The notes beneath the pieces are model-generated. The model did not search any database, had not been told where the DNA came from, and saw only the letters and a program-made list of their open reading frames with translations. From Mycolicibacterium komossense (GTDB lineage Bacteria > Actinomycetota > Actinomycetes > Mycobacteriales > Mycobacteriaceae): a stretch of DNA of 46,779 nt. The translations under genes were made by a program, and so were the position numbers. Shown piece after piece: positions 8,070-16,871 of the stretch. Within the stretch, counting starts at the first letter, position 1, and every line of letters begins with the position of its first letter. The DNA lies in NCBI RefSeq assembly GCF_025822605.1, contig NZ_JACKTY010000016.1, forward strand, positions 1 through 46,779. The letters are read 5' to 3'.

Positions 8070-9452
8070 GCGGCGCCGCGTCAGTCGATAGCCGCCGTAC
8101 AGCACGGCGGCCACCAGGAAGTTGACGAAGTAGGCCACATCAGCGCCGTGCCACGCGAGCGCAACCGGCCCCTGGTACAGCGTGGTGTTCATGAACGGAA
8201 TGGCGGCGGCATACGCCAGCACGAACGCCACCATCGCCGCGACCGCATCACCTCGGACTGTCGTCTCCTCCGCGGGGTTGACATTGCGACGCCCCCGGGT
8301 GCGCAGCGCCCAGTCGATTGCGATCACGGCGACGAAGGCCGGAATCCAGTAGCCCACCAGCAGCAGCACACTTTCGAAACGTGACGCCGTGTCATCGGCG
8401 TGCAGCCACAGGATGAGCAGGAAGGCCAGCACGGTCACGATCACCGCGGACATCGGCCGACGCACCCGGACGCCGACGGTCTGCAGGGCCAGCGAACCGC
8501 TGTAGTCGTTCATCGCGCTCGAGCCGATGGCGGCCAGCGTGATAGCCAGCAGGGCGATGACACCGAGCACCCCGTCGCCCATGACCGTGCGCACTCCGGC
8601 AGCGGTCTGATCGGACAACAGGTTCGCACCGGCGATGCCGATGCCCTGAACAAAGATGTAGGCCAACACAATTCCGCCGAAGCTGAATCCGAAGACGCGG
8701 CCCCGAGACGAATCGGCGGGCAGGTAGCGGCTGAAGTCGGCGGCATAGCTGGCCCAGGAGATCGCCAGACTCAGCGCGATGGTGACCTCCATGACGAAGG
8801 CACCCACCAGATCGGGTCCCGCGACCGTCGCCGGGGTGATCACCTGATGTCCGGCCACCAGTTTGATGGCGAACACCACGAACGTCGCGAACAACACCAC
8901 CGTCAGCACGGCCTGGACCCGGTGGATCAGTTCGTAGCCGAAGAATCCGACCGCGCCCTGCAGGACCAGGACGATCAGCACTGCCGCCCAGAACGGGATA
9001 TCGAGCAGAACCGACAGCGCTTCACCGCCGAAGAGACCCACCAGCCCGTCCCAGGCGATCGACGAAAGCCATTGCAGCGCAGCAGGTATCACGACACCGC
9101 CACCGAACGCCATCCGGGAGATCGGCAGCTGGCCTGACCCCGTCCGCGGCCCCCAGGTCGACAGATAGGCCACTGCCAACGAACCCAGCACCGTGCCGAT
9201 GATCATCGCGAGCATGCCCAGCCAGAAACCGAGTCCCAGCGCGACTGCGAGCGTACCGGTGAAGACACCGGTCATGGTGACCTGCGGGGCGAACCAGACC
9301 GTGAACAACCGGCCCGGCTTGCCGTACCGCTGATGCTCCCCGATCGGGGCGATTCCATGGGTCTCGACGGCCAGGTCACCCGAGCGGGTTGGCCGTCGGC
9401 CATTGAAGGCGGGTGCGTCAAACGCGCCCGGTACCGCAACCTCGTGGGTCAT
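8058..9452 (-). CDS. NCS1-family permease (cytosine/purine/allantoin type)
   Basis: 464 residues, about twelve hydrophobic segments, with the NCS1-type N-terminal lead (VETHGIAPIGEHQRYGKPGRLFTVWFAP) and conserved WASYAADFSRYLP in TM6-TM7. Members are proton or sodium symporters for nucleobases, hydantoins, allantoin or related nitrogen compounds at the inner membrane. The gene is convergent with the ureohydrolase-SDR pair rather than in their operon, but the pairing supports nitrogen-compound uptake. Start ATG 9452 is followed by a short cytoplasmic head of normal length. Confidence 0.87.
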   Translation of the reverse strand: MTHEVAVPGAFDAPAFNGRRPTRSGDLAVETHGIAPIGEHQRYGKPGRLFTVWFAPQVTMTGVFTGTLAVALGLGFWLGMLAMIIGTVLGSLAVAYLSTWGPRTGSGQLPISRMAFGGGVVIPAALQWLSSIAWDGLVGLFGGEALSVLLDIPFWAAVLIVLVLQGAVGFFGYELIHRVQAVLTVVLFATFVVFAIKLVAGHQVITPATVAGPDLVGAFVMEVTIALSLAISWASYAADFSRYLPADSSRGRVFGFSFGGIVLAYIFVQGIGIAGANLLSDQTAAGVRTVMGDGVLGVIALLAITLAAIGSSAMNDYSGSLALQTVGVRVRRPMSAVIVTVLAFLLILWLHADDTASRFESVLLLVGYWIPAFVAVIAIDWALRTRGRRNVNPAEETTVRGDAVAAMVAFVLAYAAAIPFMNTTLYQGPVALAWHGADVAYFVNFLVAAVLYGGYRLTRRRSAH

Positions 9453-9627
9453 CGGCGACGCCTTTCGTCGAAAGTCCGGGAGATTCCCGTCCGGTCTATT
9501 CGATCATGACGCTCCGATCTGTGTTCGTCATGGGAGCGGCTGCCGCGGCGGAGCTCCTGGCTGCGCCACTTGCATAGATAGCCGACATAATCAACGGGAT
9601 CACCTCCGCCACGAAGGGACCTCGATT

Positions 9628-11070
9628 GTGTCGCCGCAGGATGCCCGGCCCCGAGTGCTGATCGCGGCCTTGAGCGTGGTCGCGCTGACCGTCGCAGTTC
9701 TGCAGACCGCCGTGGTCCCGGTACTCGGTGTCATCGCCGAGCAGTTGAATGCCTCGACGGTCGGGGTCAGTTGGGCGGTGACGGCGAATCTGCTCGCCGC
9801 GGCGGCCGCCACCCCGCTGATCGGGCGACTGGCCGACCTGCACAACAAGCGACGGGTGCTGTTCGGGGTGCTGGCGGTGGTGCTCGCCGGCTCGATACTG
9901 GCGGCCACGACGGCGTCGTTGCCGCTGTTGATCGTGGCGAGGGTGCTCCAGGGCGTGTCGTACTCGCTGTACCCGATCTGCGTGGCGATCCTGCGCGAGG
10001 AACTGCCCGAGGAACGCGTCGTCGGGGCGTTGGCGGTGCTGTCCGGAACGCTCGGTGTCGGCGGCGGCGCCGGACTTGTGGTGACCGGGTTGATGATGGA
10101 CGGCAACGCCGGCTATCACCGGGTGTTCTGGCTGACCACCGGGTTCACCGTATTCGTGATTCTCGTTGTGCTGCTCTGCGTTCCATCCCGAGACAGGACC
10201 TCCGAAGGAACCATCGACTGGTTGGGTGCGGCTGGCCTGGCCGTAGGTCTGACGGCGTTGCTGTTGACGGTCACCCAGGGCAACACCTGGGGCTGGGTAT
10301 CCCCCGCAACCATCGGGTCCGCTGGGGCCGGTCTCGCGGTGCTGGTCGGCTGGTGGTTCTGGGAGCGACGCTGTACCCATCCACTGGTATCGACGACGAC
10401 ACTGACGCGGCGGGCGATGTTGCTCACCAATCTGGCGACGGTGCTGGTGGGCATGGGCCTGTATTTCGGATTCCTCGGCTTGACCGAATTCGTCCAGATC
10501 CCCCGCGACATTGCCGGATATGGCTTCAGCGCAAGCGTTTTGCAGGCCAGCGTCGTTTTCCTGCTGCCGGGCGCATTGGTCGGTTTCGTCACCGCGACGG
10601 CCAGCGGCCGGTTCATCGACAGGTTCGGGGCCAGACCGGTGCTGGTCTGTGGCGCGGCCGCGGGCATCGTCGGGTTCGCCTTCCTGGCGATCGCCCATTC
10701 CCAACCGTGGCAGGTGATCGTCGCGGGTCTGGCGGCCAACGCCTACATCAGCCTCGCCTACAGCGCGCTGCCCGCCTTGGTGGTCAGCGAAGCCGACCCG
10801 GGCGAGACCGGGGTCGCGACCGGTGTCAACGCGATCTCCCGCGCCGTGGGCAGCTCGATAGCCGCGGCGTTGGTGGCGGTTCTGCTACAGCGATCGACAG
10901 GTGCGACGGGCGTGCCGGCCGAAGGCGCGTTCGTCACCATTTTCATCATCGGGGCCGTCAGCGCCGCCCTGGCGCTGGTGCTGATCGCGCTGTCTCATAC
11001 CCGCCGGCGGGCGGTCGAAAGCCTCGAAGACCTGGAGGCGTCGCGAGCCATGAACCACGAGTGGGGCTGA
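9628..11070 (+). CDS. MFS drug-efflux transporter (DHA2-like)
   Basis: 480 residues from GTG 9628, which has GAAGGGA about 8 nt upstream; the upstream open frame to 9403 is not protein-like. About 14 hydrophobic segments and motif A (GRLADLHNKRRVLFG) after TM2 place it in the 14-TM DHA2 exporter group, probably drug/proton antiport. It ends in a charged tail (HTRRRAVESLEDLEASRAMN). It stands alone: the divergent permease gene is 175 bp upstream and the secreted phosphatase gene starts 161 bp downstream. Confidence 0.87.
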   Translation: MSPQDARPRVLIAALSVVALTVAVLQTAVVPVLGVIAEQLNASTVGVSWAVTANLLAAAAATPLIGRLADLHNKRRVLFGVLAVVLAGSILAATTASLPLLIVARVLQGVSYSLYPICVAILREELPEERVVGALAVLSGTLGVGGGAGLVVTGLMMDGNAGYHRVFWLTTGFTVFVILVVLLCVPSRDRTSEGTIDWLGAAGLAVGLTALLLTVTQGNTWGWVSPATIGSAGAGLAVLVGWWFWERRCTHPLVSTTTLTRRAMLLTNLATVLVGMGLYFGFLGLTEFVQIPRDIAGYGFSASVLQASVVFLLPGALVGFVTATASGRFIDRFGARPVLVCGAAAGIVGFAFLAIAHSQPWQVIVAGLAANAYISLAYSALPALVVSEADPGETGVATGVNAISRAVGSSIAAALVAVLLQRSTGATGVPAEGAFVTIFIIGAVSAALALVLIALSHTRRRAVESLEDLEASRAMNHEWG

Positions 11071-11179
11071 GCCGCGGAGTCCCCCGGCCCTGGTGGAGCC
11101 CGCCAAACAGCGGAGCAGCGGTGATAGCCTGCGGGACCTGTCATGGCAACCCGCCTGGCAGGGTACGGCCTTGCAACTC

Positions 11180-11193
11180 ATGCTGTTCAGCAT
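11180..11193. promoter_or_regulatory. Perfect inverted repeat ATGCTG-TT-CAGCAT upstream of the phosphatase gene
   Basis: Six-base perfect arms around a two-base centre, 39 bp before ATG 11232. It could be an operator or a small leader hairpin; no regulator gene is adjacent. Confidence 0.35.
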
Positions 11194-11231
11194 CTGTGTG
11201 GGGCGATCACAGCGGCGTGGAGGACGTGAAC

Positions 11232-12134
11232 ATGGCAAGGTTTGTCCGAGCTCGATCTGTCTCGATTGCTACGATCGCTGCTGCAGGACTGCTCGTGGGA
11301 CCGATCGCAGAACCCGGTATCGGCACTATGAGTGCCGTAGCGGTAGCGGAACCGACAACGGAACCAGCGCAAGAGATTTCGAACACTCCGAGGTTGGCCA
11401 GCGTCGATAATTTTCGGGATGTCGCCGGTCCGGATGAGGGATATCCCGTCGCGACGGGCCAGCATATGCGCAAAGGAGTGCTCTACCGTTCCAGCGCCGT
11501 GCGTCCGGACGACGCCGACATGGCGACGCTGACCAGCCTCAATCTGACCCACGACTACGACCTTCGCACCAGCCCCGAAATCGTCGAAAGCCCCGACATC
11601 GTGCCGCCCGGCACCACGTACGTGCACATCAACATCGTCGGCGACCAGAGCCCGATCCCGACCATGGCTGATATGTCCCCGCCCCAGGCACGTCAGTTGC
11701 TGATCGACCAATACAAGCTTTTCGTCGCCGATCCCGTTGAGCGGGCCCGGTTCGGTGAGCTGTTCCGGTCCATCGCAGCCAATCCCGGCCCGCAGGTGTA
11801 CCACTGCACGTCCGGAAAGGATCGCACCGGCTGGGCCAGCGCCGTCCTGCAGACCCTGGTGGGTGTGTCACCCGAGAACGTCATGAGCGATTACCTGCTC
11901 ACCAACGAGTATTCGCAGCAGTCGATCGATGCCGGTGCGGCGGCCGCGACCGAGGCCTACGGGCCGGAAGCCGGGGCCGGCACGCGGGTGATGCTCAGCG
12001 TCTTCCCCGAGGCGTTGCAGGCCAGCCTGGACGAGGTGCAGGCCCGGTACGGCACGATGGAGCGCTATCTCACCGACGGCGTCGGTCTGGATGCCGCCAC
12101 GATCGCAACACTGAAGACGACGCTCACTGCCTGA
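11232..12134 (+). CDS. Secreted tyrosine/lipid phosphatase (PtpB/LipA-like)
   Basis: 300 residues from ATG 11232, with GGAGGA 8 nt upstream. A signal peptide covers about residues 1-40 (RARS, hydrophobic core, AVAVAEP). The family start (VDNFRDVAGPDEGYPV) and the P-loop HCTSGKDRTGWA (Cys192-x5-Arg198, with Lys and Asp inside the loop) match the Y_phosphatase3 group that includes M. tuberculosis PtpB and Listeria LipA, which act on phosphotyrosine and phosphoinositides. LRTSPEI supplies an upstream conserved Arg. Export is predicted from the signal peptide, unlike M. tuberculosis PtpB, which lacks an obvious one. Confidence 0.9.
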   Translation: MARFVRARSVSIATIAAAGLLVGPIAEPGIGTMSAVAVAEPTTEPAQEISNTPRLASVDNFRDVAGPDEGYPVATGQHMRKGVLYRSSAVRPDDADMATLTSLNLTHDYDLRTSPEIVESPDIVPPGTTYVHINIVGDQSPIPTMADMSPPQARQLLIDQYKLFVADPVERARFGELFRSIAANPGPQVYHCTSGKDRTGWASAVLQTLVGVSPENVMSDYLLTNEYSQQSIDAGAAAATEAYGPEAGAGTRVMLSVFPEALQASLDEVQARYGTMERYLTDGVGLDAATIATLKTTLTA

Positions 12135-12149
12135 TTCGACGGGGCGGTG

Positions 12150-12518
12150 CTAGCCGGCCGCGTCGTCGCTATGGCTGACGATGTTGATCACGGTGCCGTC
12201 GGGTGCCCGGACGAAGAACCGGCGCACACCCCACGGCTCCGTGGTCAGCGGATGCACGATCTCGAAGCCGCGTCGCCCGGCTTCTTCGTAGGCCTGCTCG
12301 ATGCCGTCGCCGATGTGGACCGAGATCGCCGAGTCCACGGGCGAGGTCTCGTCACGGGTGACCAACTGGACCTGCGCGCGACCGTCGGGCGATTGCAGAT
12401 TGGCAACCCAGCCGAGGTTGAACGGCTCGTTGCTGAGCCCTAGATAGTCTATGTAGAACTCTCGGGCACCAGCGATGTCAGGGACGGAAAGGTTGGCGAC
12501 GATCCCGGTGGGTTTCGT
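12150..12518 (-). CDS. VOC (glyoxalase/dioxygenase-fold) protein with apparent ACG start
   Basis: 122 residues form one whole VOC domain: IVANLSVPDIAGAREFY, YLGL, VQLVTRDE, then GVRRFFVRAPDGTVINIVSH. No ATG, GTG or TTG lies in frame before mid-domain. The frame upstream runs only into the stop of the thioesterase gene at 12551. However, GAAGGGAG sits 7 nt before ACG (12518-12516), giving (M)KPTGIVANLSV, the expected N-terminus. ACG is one transition from ATG. Either ACG is used weakly, the gene is damaged at its start, or the base is a sequence error. It is third in an EamA-thioesterase-VOC operon; substrate unknown. Confidence 0.75.
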   Translation of the reverse strand, partial: TKPTGIVANLSVPDIAGAREFYIDYLGLSNEPFNLGWVANLQSPDGRAQVQLVTRDETSPVDSAISVHIGDGIEQAYEEAGRRGFEIVHPLTTEPWGVRRFFVRAPDGTVINIVSHSDDAAG

Positions 12519-12548
12519 TGAGTGGCTCCCTTCGACGGTCTCACCACC

Positions 12549-13388
12549 CTAGATCCGGAGCCCCTGAAAGCCCGTGTTGGCGAAGTCGATCTGCACGGCG
12601 GGGTTGGCCACCGCGGTGACGACGCCGGTGCCGAACGGCCCGGAACGATCGAACAGTGTGGCCGTCCCGACCGCGATACCGTCGGCGGCCCAATGGGAAT
12701 CGGCCTGTACGGCGATCCATTCGTCCTTGGGTAGCCGGGCCAGTGCGACGGTCAGGTCACCGTTGATGTAGCCGATGCCGTGGGTGCCCAGGTTGGTCAC
12801 CAGGCTCGTCGACTCCGCGACCATCGCCGCTTTCACAAACGGCGTATTGCGTTCGCCTGCAACGACATCGATTCCGCGATCCAGGAAGCGGGTGCGGGAG
12901 CCGTTCTGGTGATCGCCGACCTGTCTGGTCCACCCGACGGAATCGCTTCCGGTGTGGGGCAGCACCGATTCGTCCGGCGTCGTATGCACATCGGGCGGAA
13001 ACGCGAAATCGATTGCCGGGGACCATTGCTCACCGGGCGGTGCGGCCGACCGCCGGTACAAGACGAGGACAGCCCGCGCGACCACTACCTCGTCGTCACC
13101 ACTGCCACTGCCCTGCAAGACATCGCACTCGACGTTACGCACCCGTCGACCGTCGCGGATCAGTCTGGTTCGCACCTGAGTCGGCTGGTTGCGGGCCGCC
13201 TTGAACAGGTCGACAGTCAGTCGCGTCGGCATTAACTCCGGCGCCCCGTACTGCATTTCCAACGTCCGGGCCGCCAGTCCGACGATCGCCGGGCCGTTCA
13301 GATGGTCCTCACCCCAGTGGCTGTTGGCGTACTTCTGCGGCAGAAAGTGCCCGTCTTTCGGCAGGAAATGCGCGGGACGATCGGTCAT
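12549..13388 (-). CDS. Acyl-CoA thioesterase family protein (double hotdog, 4HBT_3-like)
   Basis: 279 residues. The first half has HWGEDHLNGPAIVGLAARTLE and PTRLTVDLFKAARN, the second TSLVTNLGTHGIGYINGDLTVALARLP and AVQADSHWAADGIAVGTATLFD. These are two hotdog repeats in the pattern of TesB-like mycobacterial proteins. It probably hydrolyses an acyl-CoA or acts as a related dehydratase. The N-terminus carries a small duplication (HFLPKDGHFLPQKY). It starts 24 bp after the EamA stop on the same strand and its stop lies 30 bp before the VOC start. Confidence 0.83.
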   Translation of the reverse strand: MTDRPAHFLPKDGHFLPQKYANSHWGEDHLNGPAIVGLAARTLEMQYGAPELMPTRLTVDLFKAARNQPTQVRTRLIRDGRRVRNVECDVLQGSGSGDDEVVVARAVLVLYRRSAAPPGEQWSPAIDFAFPPDVHTTPDESVLPHTGSDSVGWTRQVGDHQNGSRTRFLDRGIDVVAGERNTPFVKAAMVAESTSLVTNLGTHGIGYINGDLTVALARLPKDEWIAVQADSHWAADGIAVGTATLFDRSGPFGTGVVTAVANPAVQIDFANTGFQGLRI

Positions 13389-13412
13389 CGGCGCATCATC
13401 GCATGCGGCAGT

Positions 13413-14321
13413 TCAGGCGCAGACCTCGGCAGGCACTGGCGCCGTGCGGGCTCCCGAGCGGGCGGCACCGATCCCGGCCGCCACCACGAAGGCGACACCA
13501 CCGATCGCCAGCCGGCCAGGCACCTGATGCAGGATGACCAGACCGATCAGCATCGCGCAGGCCGGTTCCAGGCTCATCAGTGTCCCGAACGCCGCGGCGT
13601 CGAGTTTGCGCAGCGCAAGAAATTCCAGGGTGAACGGCACGACCGGCAGCAGCACCGCAAGACCGATGCCGAGAAAGATCAGCTCCGGGGTGACGCGGCC
13701 GAAGACCGAGGGCCCCACGGTGATGGTGGCCACCAGGCCCGCGACGGGCATCGACACCGCCAGAGCGTTCATCCCGGCGACGTCGTCGCCGACGCGCTGC
13801 GTCAACAGGATGTAGGTCGCCCAGCACACCGCGGAGCCGAGCGCGTAGAGCACGCCGATCGGATCCACCGCACCAGCCCACGGCTGCGTCAGGAGCAGCA
13901 CCCCGACGGCGGCCAACGCCGGCCACAGCACCCTCGGACTCCTCAGCCCGCCGCGGCCCACGGCCACCGCGACAGCCAGCGGGCCCAGGAACTCCAGTGC
14001 ACTGGCGGTACCCAACGGAATCCGCGCCGCCGCAGCCATGAACAGCAGTGTGATAGCGGCGGTCACCACACCGAGCGCGACGCATGCGGCGAACGTGCGA
14101 CGGGTGAACGCGCTCGGCCGTGGTCGGACGACGATCAGCAGGATCACTCCTGCCCAGGAGAGCCGCAACCATGCCACGCCTTCGGCGCCGATACGGTCGA
14201 TCAGGGCCACCGAGATGGCCAGCCCGATCTGCACACACAGCATCGAGCCCACTGCCATCAGGGCGCCGATCCGGGCGGGACGGTTGGTCGCGGCGTTGTC
14301 GGTCGCTGCGTTTGTTGACAC
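13413..14321 (-). CDS. EamA/DMT exporter (RhtA-like)
   Basis: 302 residues with ten hydrophobic segments and two EamA halves; the second half opens [23 protein letters not shown], and the end of the first reads [17 protein letters not shown], both typical of RhtA-type amino-acid/homoserine exporters. Start is GTG 14321 with no obvious ribosome site, so a leaderless or nearby alternative start is possible. First gene of the EamA-thioesterase-VOC series. Confidence 0.85.
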   Translation of the reverse strand: MSTNAATDNAATNRPARIGALMAVGSMLCVQIGLAISVALIDRIGAEGVAWLRLSWAGVILLIVVRPRPSAFTRRTFAACVALGVVTAAITLLFMAAAARIPLGTASALEFLGPLAVAVAVGRGGLRSPRVLWPALAAVGVLLLTQPWAGAVDPIGVLYALGSAVCWATYILLTQRVGDDVAGMNALAVSMPVAGLVATITVGPSVFGRVTPELIFLGIGLAVLLPVVPFTLEFLALRKLDAAAFGTLMSLEPACAMLIGLVILHQVPGRLAIGGVAFVVAAGIGAARSGARTAPVPAEVCA

Positions 14322-14475
14322 AGCAGCATTGAACGCGCCCGAAACCGTTCAGGTCCACGTGTTATTCGCGAGCATATTGTTCAGAAAATCCGCACAATTA
14401 CTCCGACTGCGACGAACTCGCTCTTGCAGCTGCGCCGGACCATCCTCGAACCCTGTAGCCGAACCTCAGACGTGA

Positions 14476-15960
14476 TCAGGTGCCACAGAAGGTGCGGTAG
14501 TCGGTGAAGTCGTCAGGAGGCGGTTCGGCGTAGCGCTGCAGGCCGGGGCGTTCGTCATACGGCGCGGACAACACGGGCAGCAGCTGTTGCAGTGGCGTCA
14601 GGTCGCCGGCAGTCGCCGCGGCCAATGCCTCCTCGACGAGGTGGTTGCGCGGAATGTAGACCGGATTGACCCGATCCATCAGGTCGGCGGCCGGGTTCAG
14701 CGCGCGCCACCGCAGCGTCCACTCGTCGAACGCCGCAAGATCGAGGAAAAGCCGGCGCGCCGGTTCGGCATCCCCACGGGCCGCGTGCGCCAACTGCCGG
14801 AAAAACGAGGTGTAGTCGACGCGGCTCTGCGCAAGCAGAGCAAGTAGGTCATCGATCAGCACCGCCGACACGTCGTCGATGCCGTCGGCCGGCAGCCCGA
14901 TTTTCGCGCGCATCCCGGTCGACCAGGCGTGCTGGTACTGCTCAGGAAAAGTGCGCAGCGACTCCGTGGCCATGGCGACGGCCCGCTCCGCGTCATCGTC
15001 GAGCAGGGGCAGCAGGCTCTCGGCGAACCGGGCGAGATTCCACTGCGCCGCGGCCGGCTGATTGCGATAGGCGTAACGCCCGTCGCGGTCTATCGAGCTG
15101 AAGACTGTGCCCGGGTCGTAGCCATCCATGAAGGCGCAGGGACCGTAGTCGATGGTCTCGCCGGAAATCGTCATGTTGTCGGTATTCATCACGCCGTGGA
15201 TGAAGCCGACGAGCATCCACCGAGCCACCAGCGAGGCTTGCGCGGCGAGCACTGCGTCGAACAACGCCAGATAAGGGTTGTCCGCGCCCGCGGCTTCGGG
15301 GTAATGGCGCACGATGGCGTGCTCGGCGAGCCGGCGGAGCAGGTCGAGATCGCCGTTGGCCTGCGAGATCTGGGCGGCGTACTGAAAGCTGCCGACCCGA
15401 AGATGACTACTCGCCACCCTGACCAGTAGCGCACCCGGCAGTTGCGTCTCGCGCCACACCTCACGGCCGGTCGCGATGACGGCCAGCGAGCGGGTGGTCG
15501 GAATGCCGAGCGCTTCCATCGCCGAGCTGATCACATACTCACGCAGCATCGGGCCGACGACCGCCAGACCGTCGCCGCCGCGGGCGAAGGGCGTCCGGCC
15601 CGAACCCTTGAGGTGTAGGTCGCGGGTGCGGCCGTCGACGTCGGTCAGCTCGCCGAGAAGCAGGGCACGCCCGTCCCCCAGCCGTGGCACGAAGCCGCCG
15701 AACTGATGCCCGGCGTAGCCCTGCGCCACCGGGGTGGCCTCCTCTGGGACCACCGCACCGACCAGCAGGGCCAGCCCGTCGCCGCTTCGCAGCCAGGCCG
15801 GGTCGAGGCCCAGCTCGGTGGCCAGCCTGTCATTGAGCATGAGCAGGCGAGGATCGGGGGCGGCCTCGGCCTGCCAAGGAATCGCCAGCTCCGCGAACTC
15901 GCGGGCGAAGTGGTCGCCCAAGGCGACGCCGAACGTGCCGGTCGTGGGTGCAACGCTCAC
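14476..15960 (-). CDS. selO: Protein adenylyltransferase SelO (YdiU family)
   Basis: 494 residues, the usual bacterial length. Conserved SelO blocks are present: [59 protein letters not shown], and the pseudokinase core [12 protein letters not shown] plus [12 protein letters not shown] (metal ligands). The family transfers AMP to hydroxyl residues of target proteins and is linked to redox stress. The protein ends YRTFCGT, placing Cys where vertebrate SelO has selenocysteine. It stands alone on the minus strand. Confidence 0.94.
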   Translation of the reverse strand: MSVAPTTGTFGVALGDHFAREFAELAIPWQAEAAPDPRLLMLNDRLATELGLDPAWLRSGDGLALLVGAVVPEEATPVAQGYAGHQFGGFVPRLGDGRALLLGELTDVDGRTRDLHLKGSGRTPFARGGDGLAVVGPMLREYVISSAMEALGIPTTRSLAVIATGREVWRETQLPGALLVRVASSHLRVGSFQYAAQISQANGDLDLLRRLAEHAIVRHYPEAAGADNPYLALFDAVLAAQASLVARWMLVGFIHGVMNTDNMTISGETIDYGPCAFMDGYDPGTVFSSIDRDGRYAYRNQPAAAQWNLARFAESLLPLLDDDAERAVAMATESLRTFPEQYQHAWSTGMRAKIGLPADGIDDVSAVLIDDLLALLAQSRVDYTSFFRQLAHAARGDAEPARRLFLDLAAFDEWTLRWRALNPAADLMDRVNPVYIPRNHLVEEALAAATAGDLTPLQQLLPVLSAPYDERPGLQRYAEPPPDDFTDYRTFCGT

Positions 15961-16176
15961 GGGTCCAGCCTACGGCCGGGCATCCGACGGGCGCCGGTGT
16001 GTTTGCCGTCACTCTGGAGGTCGGCCACCGCCGCAGTGTCGAGCACGTCGAATCCTGCCACCGACCGATCAGATCCTGCCACTGGAATTAAACCGCTGAC
16101 CTGCCTGTTGACTCGACCAGACCGGCGAAAAGGACCGCCACCACCAGCCGGTAGAAACGCCAAGAGGAGAACGAAA

Positions 16177-16344
16177 ATGAAGAATTTCGGATTTGCCGCC
16201 GTCATCGCCTCCGGTTTTGCCGCCGCGATCGTGGGTCTGGCCGCGCCTGCGCAGGCCGACCTCGGACATCACGACTGGGTGAACCAGGTCAGCGGTGGTA
16301 CGAGCGTCGTCGTCCCGCAGGTCGACACCAGCGTGCACAACTGA
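16177..16344 (+). CDS. Tiny secreted protein (55 aa)
   Basis: ATG 16177 is preceded by AAGAGGAG. MKNFGFAAVIASGFAAAIVG is a signal peptide with cleavage after AQA (about residue 30), leaving a mature peptide of only 25 residues (starts DLGHHDWVNQ, ends VDTSVHN). Such short secreted peptides with this leader style recur in mycobacteria, function unknown. The gene has its own strong terminator. Confidence 0.8.
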   Translation: MKNFGFAAVIASGFAAAIVGLAAPAQADLGHHDWVNQVSGGTSVVVPQVDTSVHN

Positions 16345-16360
16345 TCAACCCGATCACCGA

Positions 16361-16394
16361 CGAGGGCACCCGCGCTGCGGGTGCCCTCGTTTGT
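16361..16394 (+). terminator. Rho-independent terminator
   Basis: A perfect 13-bp stem (16361-16373 with 16377-16389), GCT loop and TTTGT tail, 17 bp after the small secreted protein gene. The convergent VOC gene ends at 16405, so it may act in both directions. Confidence 0.88.
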
Positions 16395-16404
16395 CGTCGT
16401 GCCT

Positions 16405-16812
16405 CTAGAGCGTCCCGAAGAATTCGATCCAGTTGCCATCCGGATCAGTGACGAACAGCCACCCCATCCCTGGCACCGGCTCGAACTCGGTCAGCGGTTC
16501 GGCGAACTCGTATTCAGATTCCGCGATCTTCTCGGCGAGGCCGCTGAGATTCTTGACCCCGAATGTGAGGTACCGAATGCCCGCCTGTGCCCTGCCCCCA
16601 CCCGGCGCAGCGGGCTGCGGCGGAGGCGGGTCATAGGTAACCAGTTTGATCACGTTGCCGCCCAAGGCATACCGCCGTTGCGAGCCGCCGGGGAACTCCA
16701 GTTCGCCCTGCAGCTCCAAGCCGAGGAAGTCGCCGTAGAAGGCGATCATGGCGTCGAGGTTCGTCGTCACGACGGCGACTTCGACATTCGTGGACAACAG
16801 CTCCAGTTTCAC
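16405..16812 (-). CDS. VOC-family (glyoxalase/bleomycin-resistance fold) protein
   Basis: 135 residues, one VOC domain: VEVAVVTTNLDAMIAFY, FLGLELQGELEFPGG and C-terminal WLFVTDPDGNWIEFFGTL with the metal-ligand Glu in IEFF. A Pro-rich insert (DPPPPQPAAPGGG) lies mid-domain. Likely a metal-dependent small-molecule enzyme; substrate unknown. It is divergent from the LysR regulator gene with 59 bp between starts, the usual layout of a LysR target. Confidence 0.83.
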   Translation of the reverse strand: MKLELLSTNVEVAVVTTNLDAMIAFYGDFLGLELQGELEFPGGSQRRYALGGNVIKLVTYDPPPPQPAAPGGGRAQAGIRYLTFGVKNLSGLAEKIAESEYEFAEPLTEFEPVPGMGWLFVTDPDGNWIEFFGTL

Positions 16813-16871
16813 GGGGCCACCGTATAACGATCCACCGCCGATGCCGCACGATTGTTCACTAATTATGGACG

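Noticed and set aside
9771..12134. A 787-codon plus-strand frame ending in the secreted phosphatase
   Set aside because: Its first part is an out-of-frame shadow of the MFS gene; the signal peptide and GGAGGA place the real start at 11232.
12150..13388. Thioesterase-VOC fusion made by reading through the TAG at 12551
   Set aside because: The VOC frame is the same, but the 10 linker codons contain a well-spaced ribosome site and both domains have natural ends, so two genes with a damaged start are simpler.
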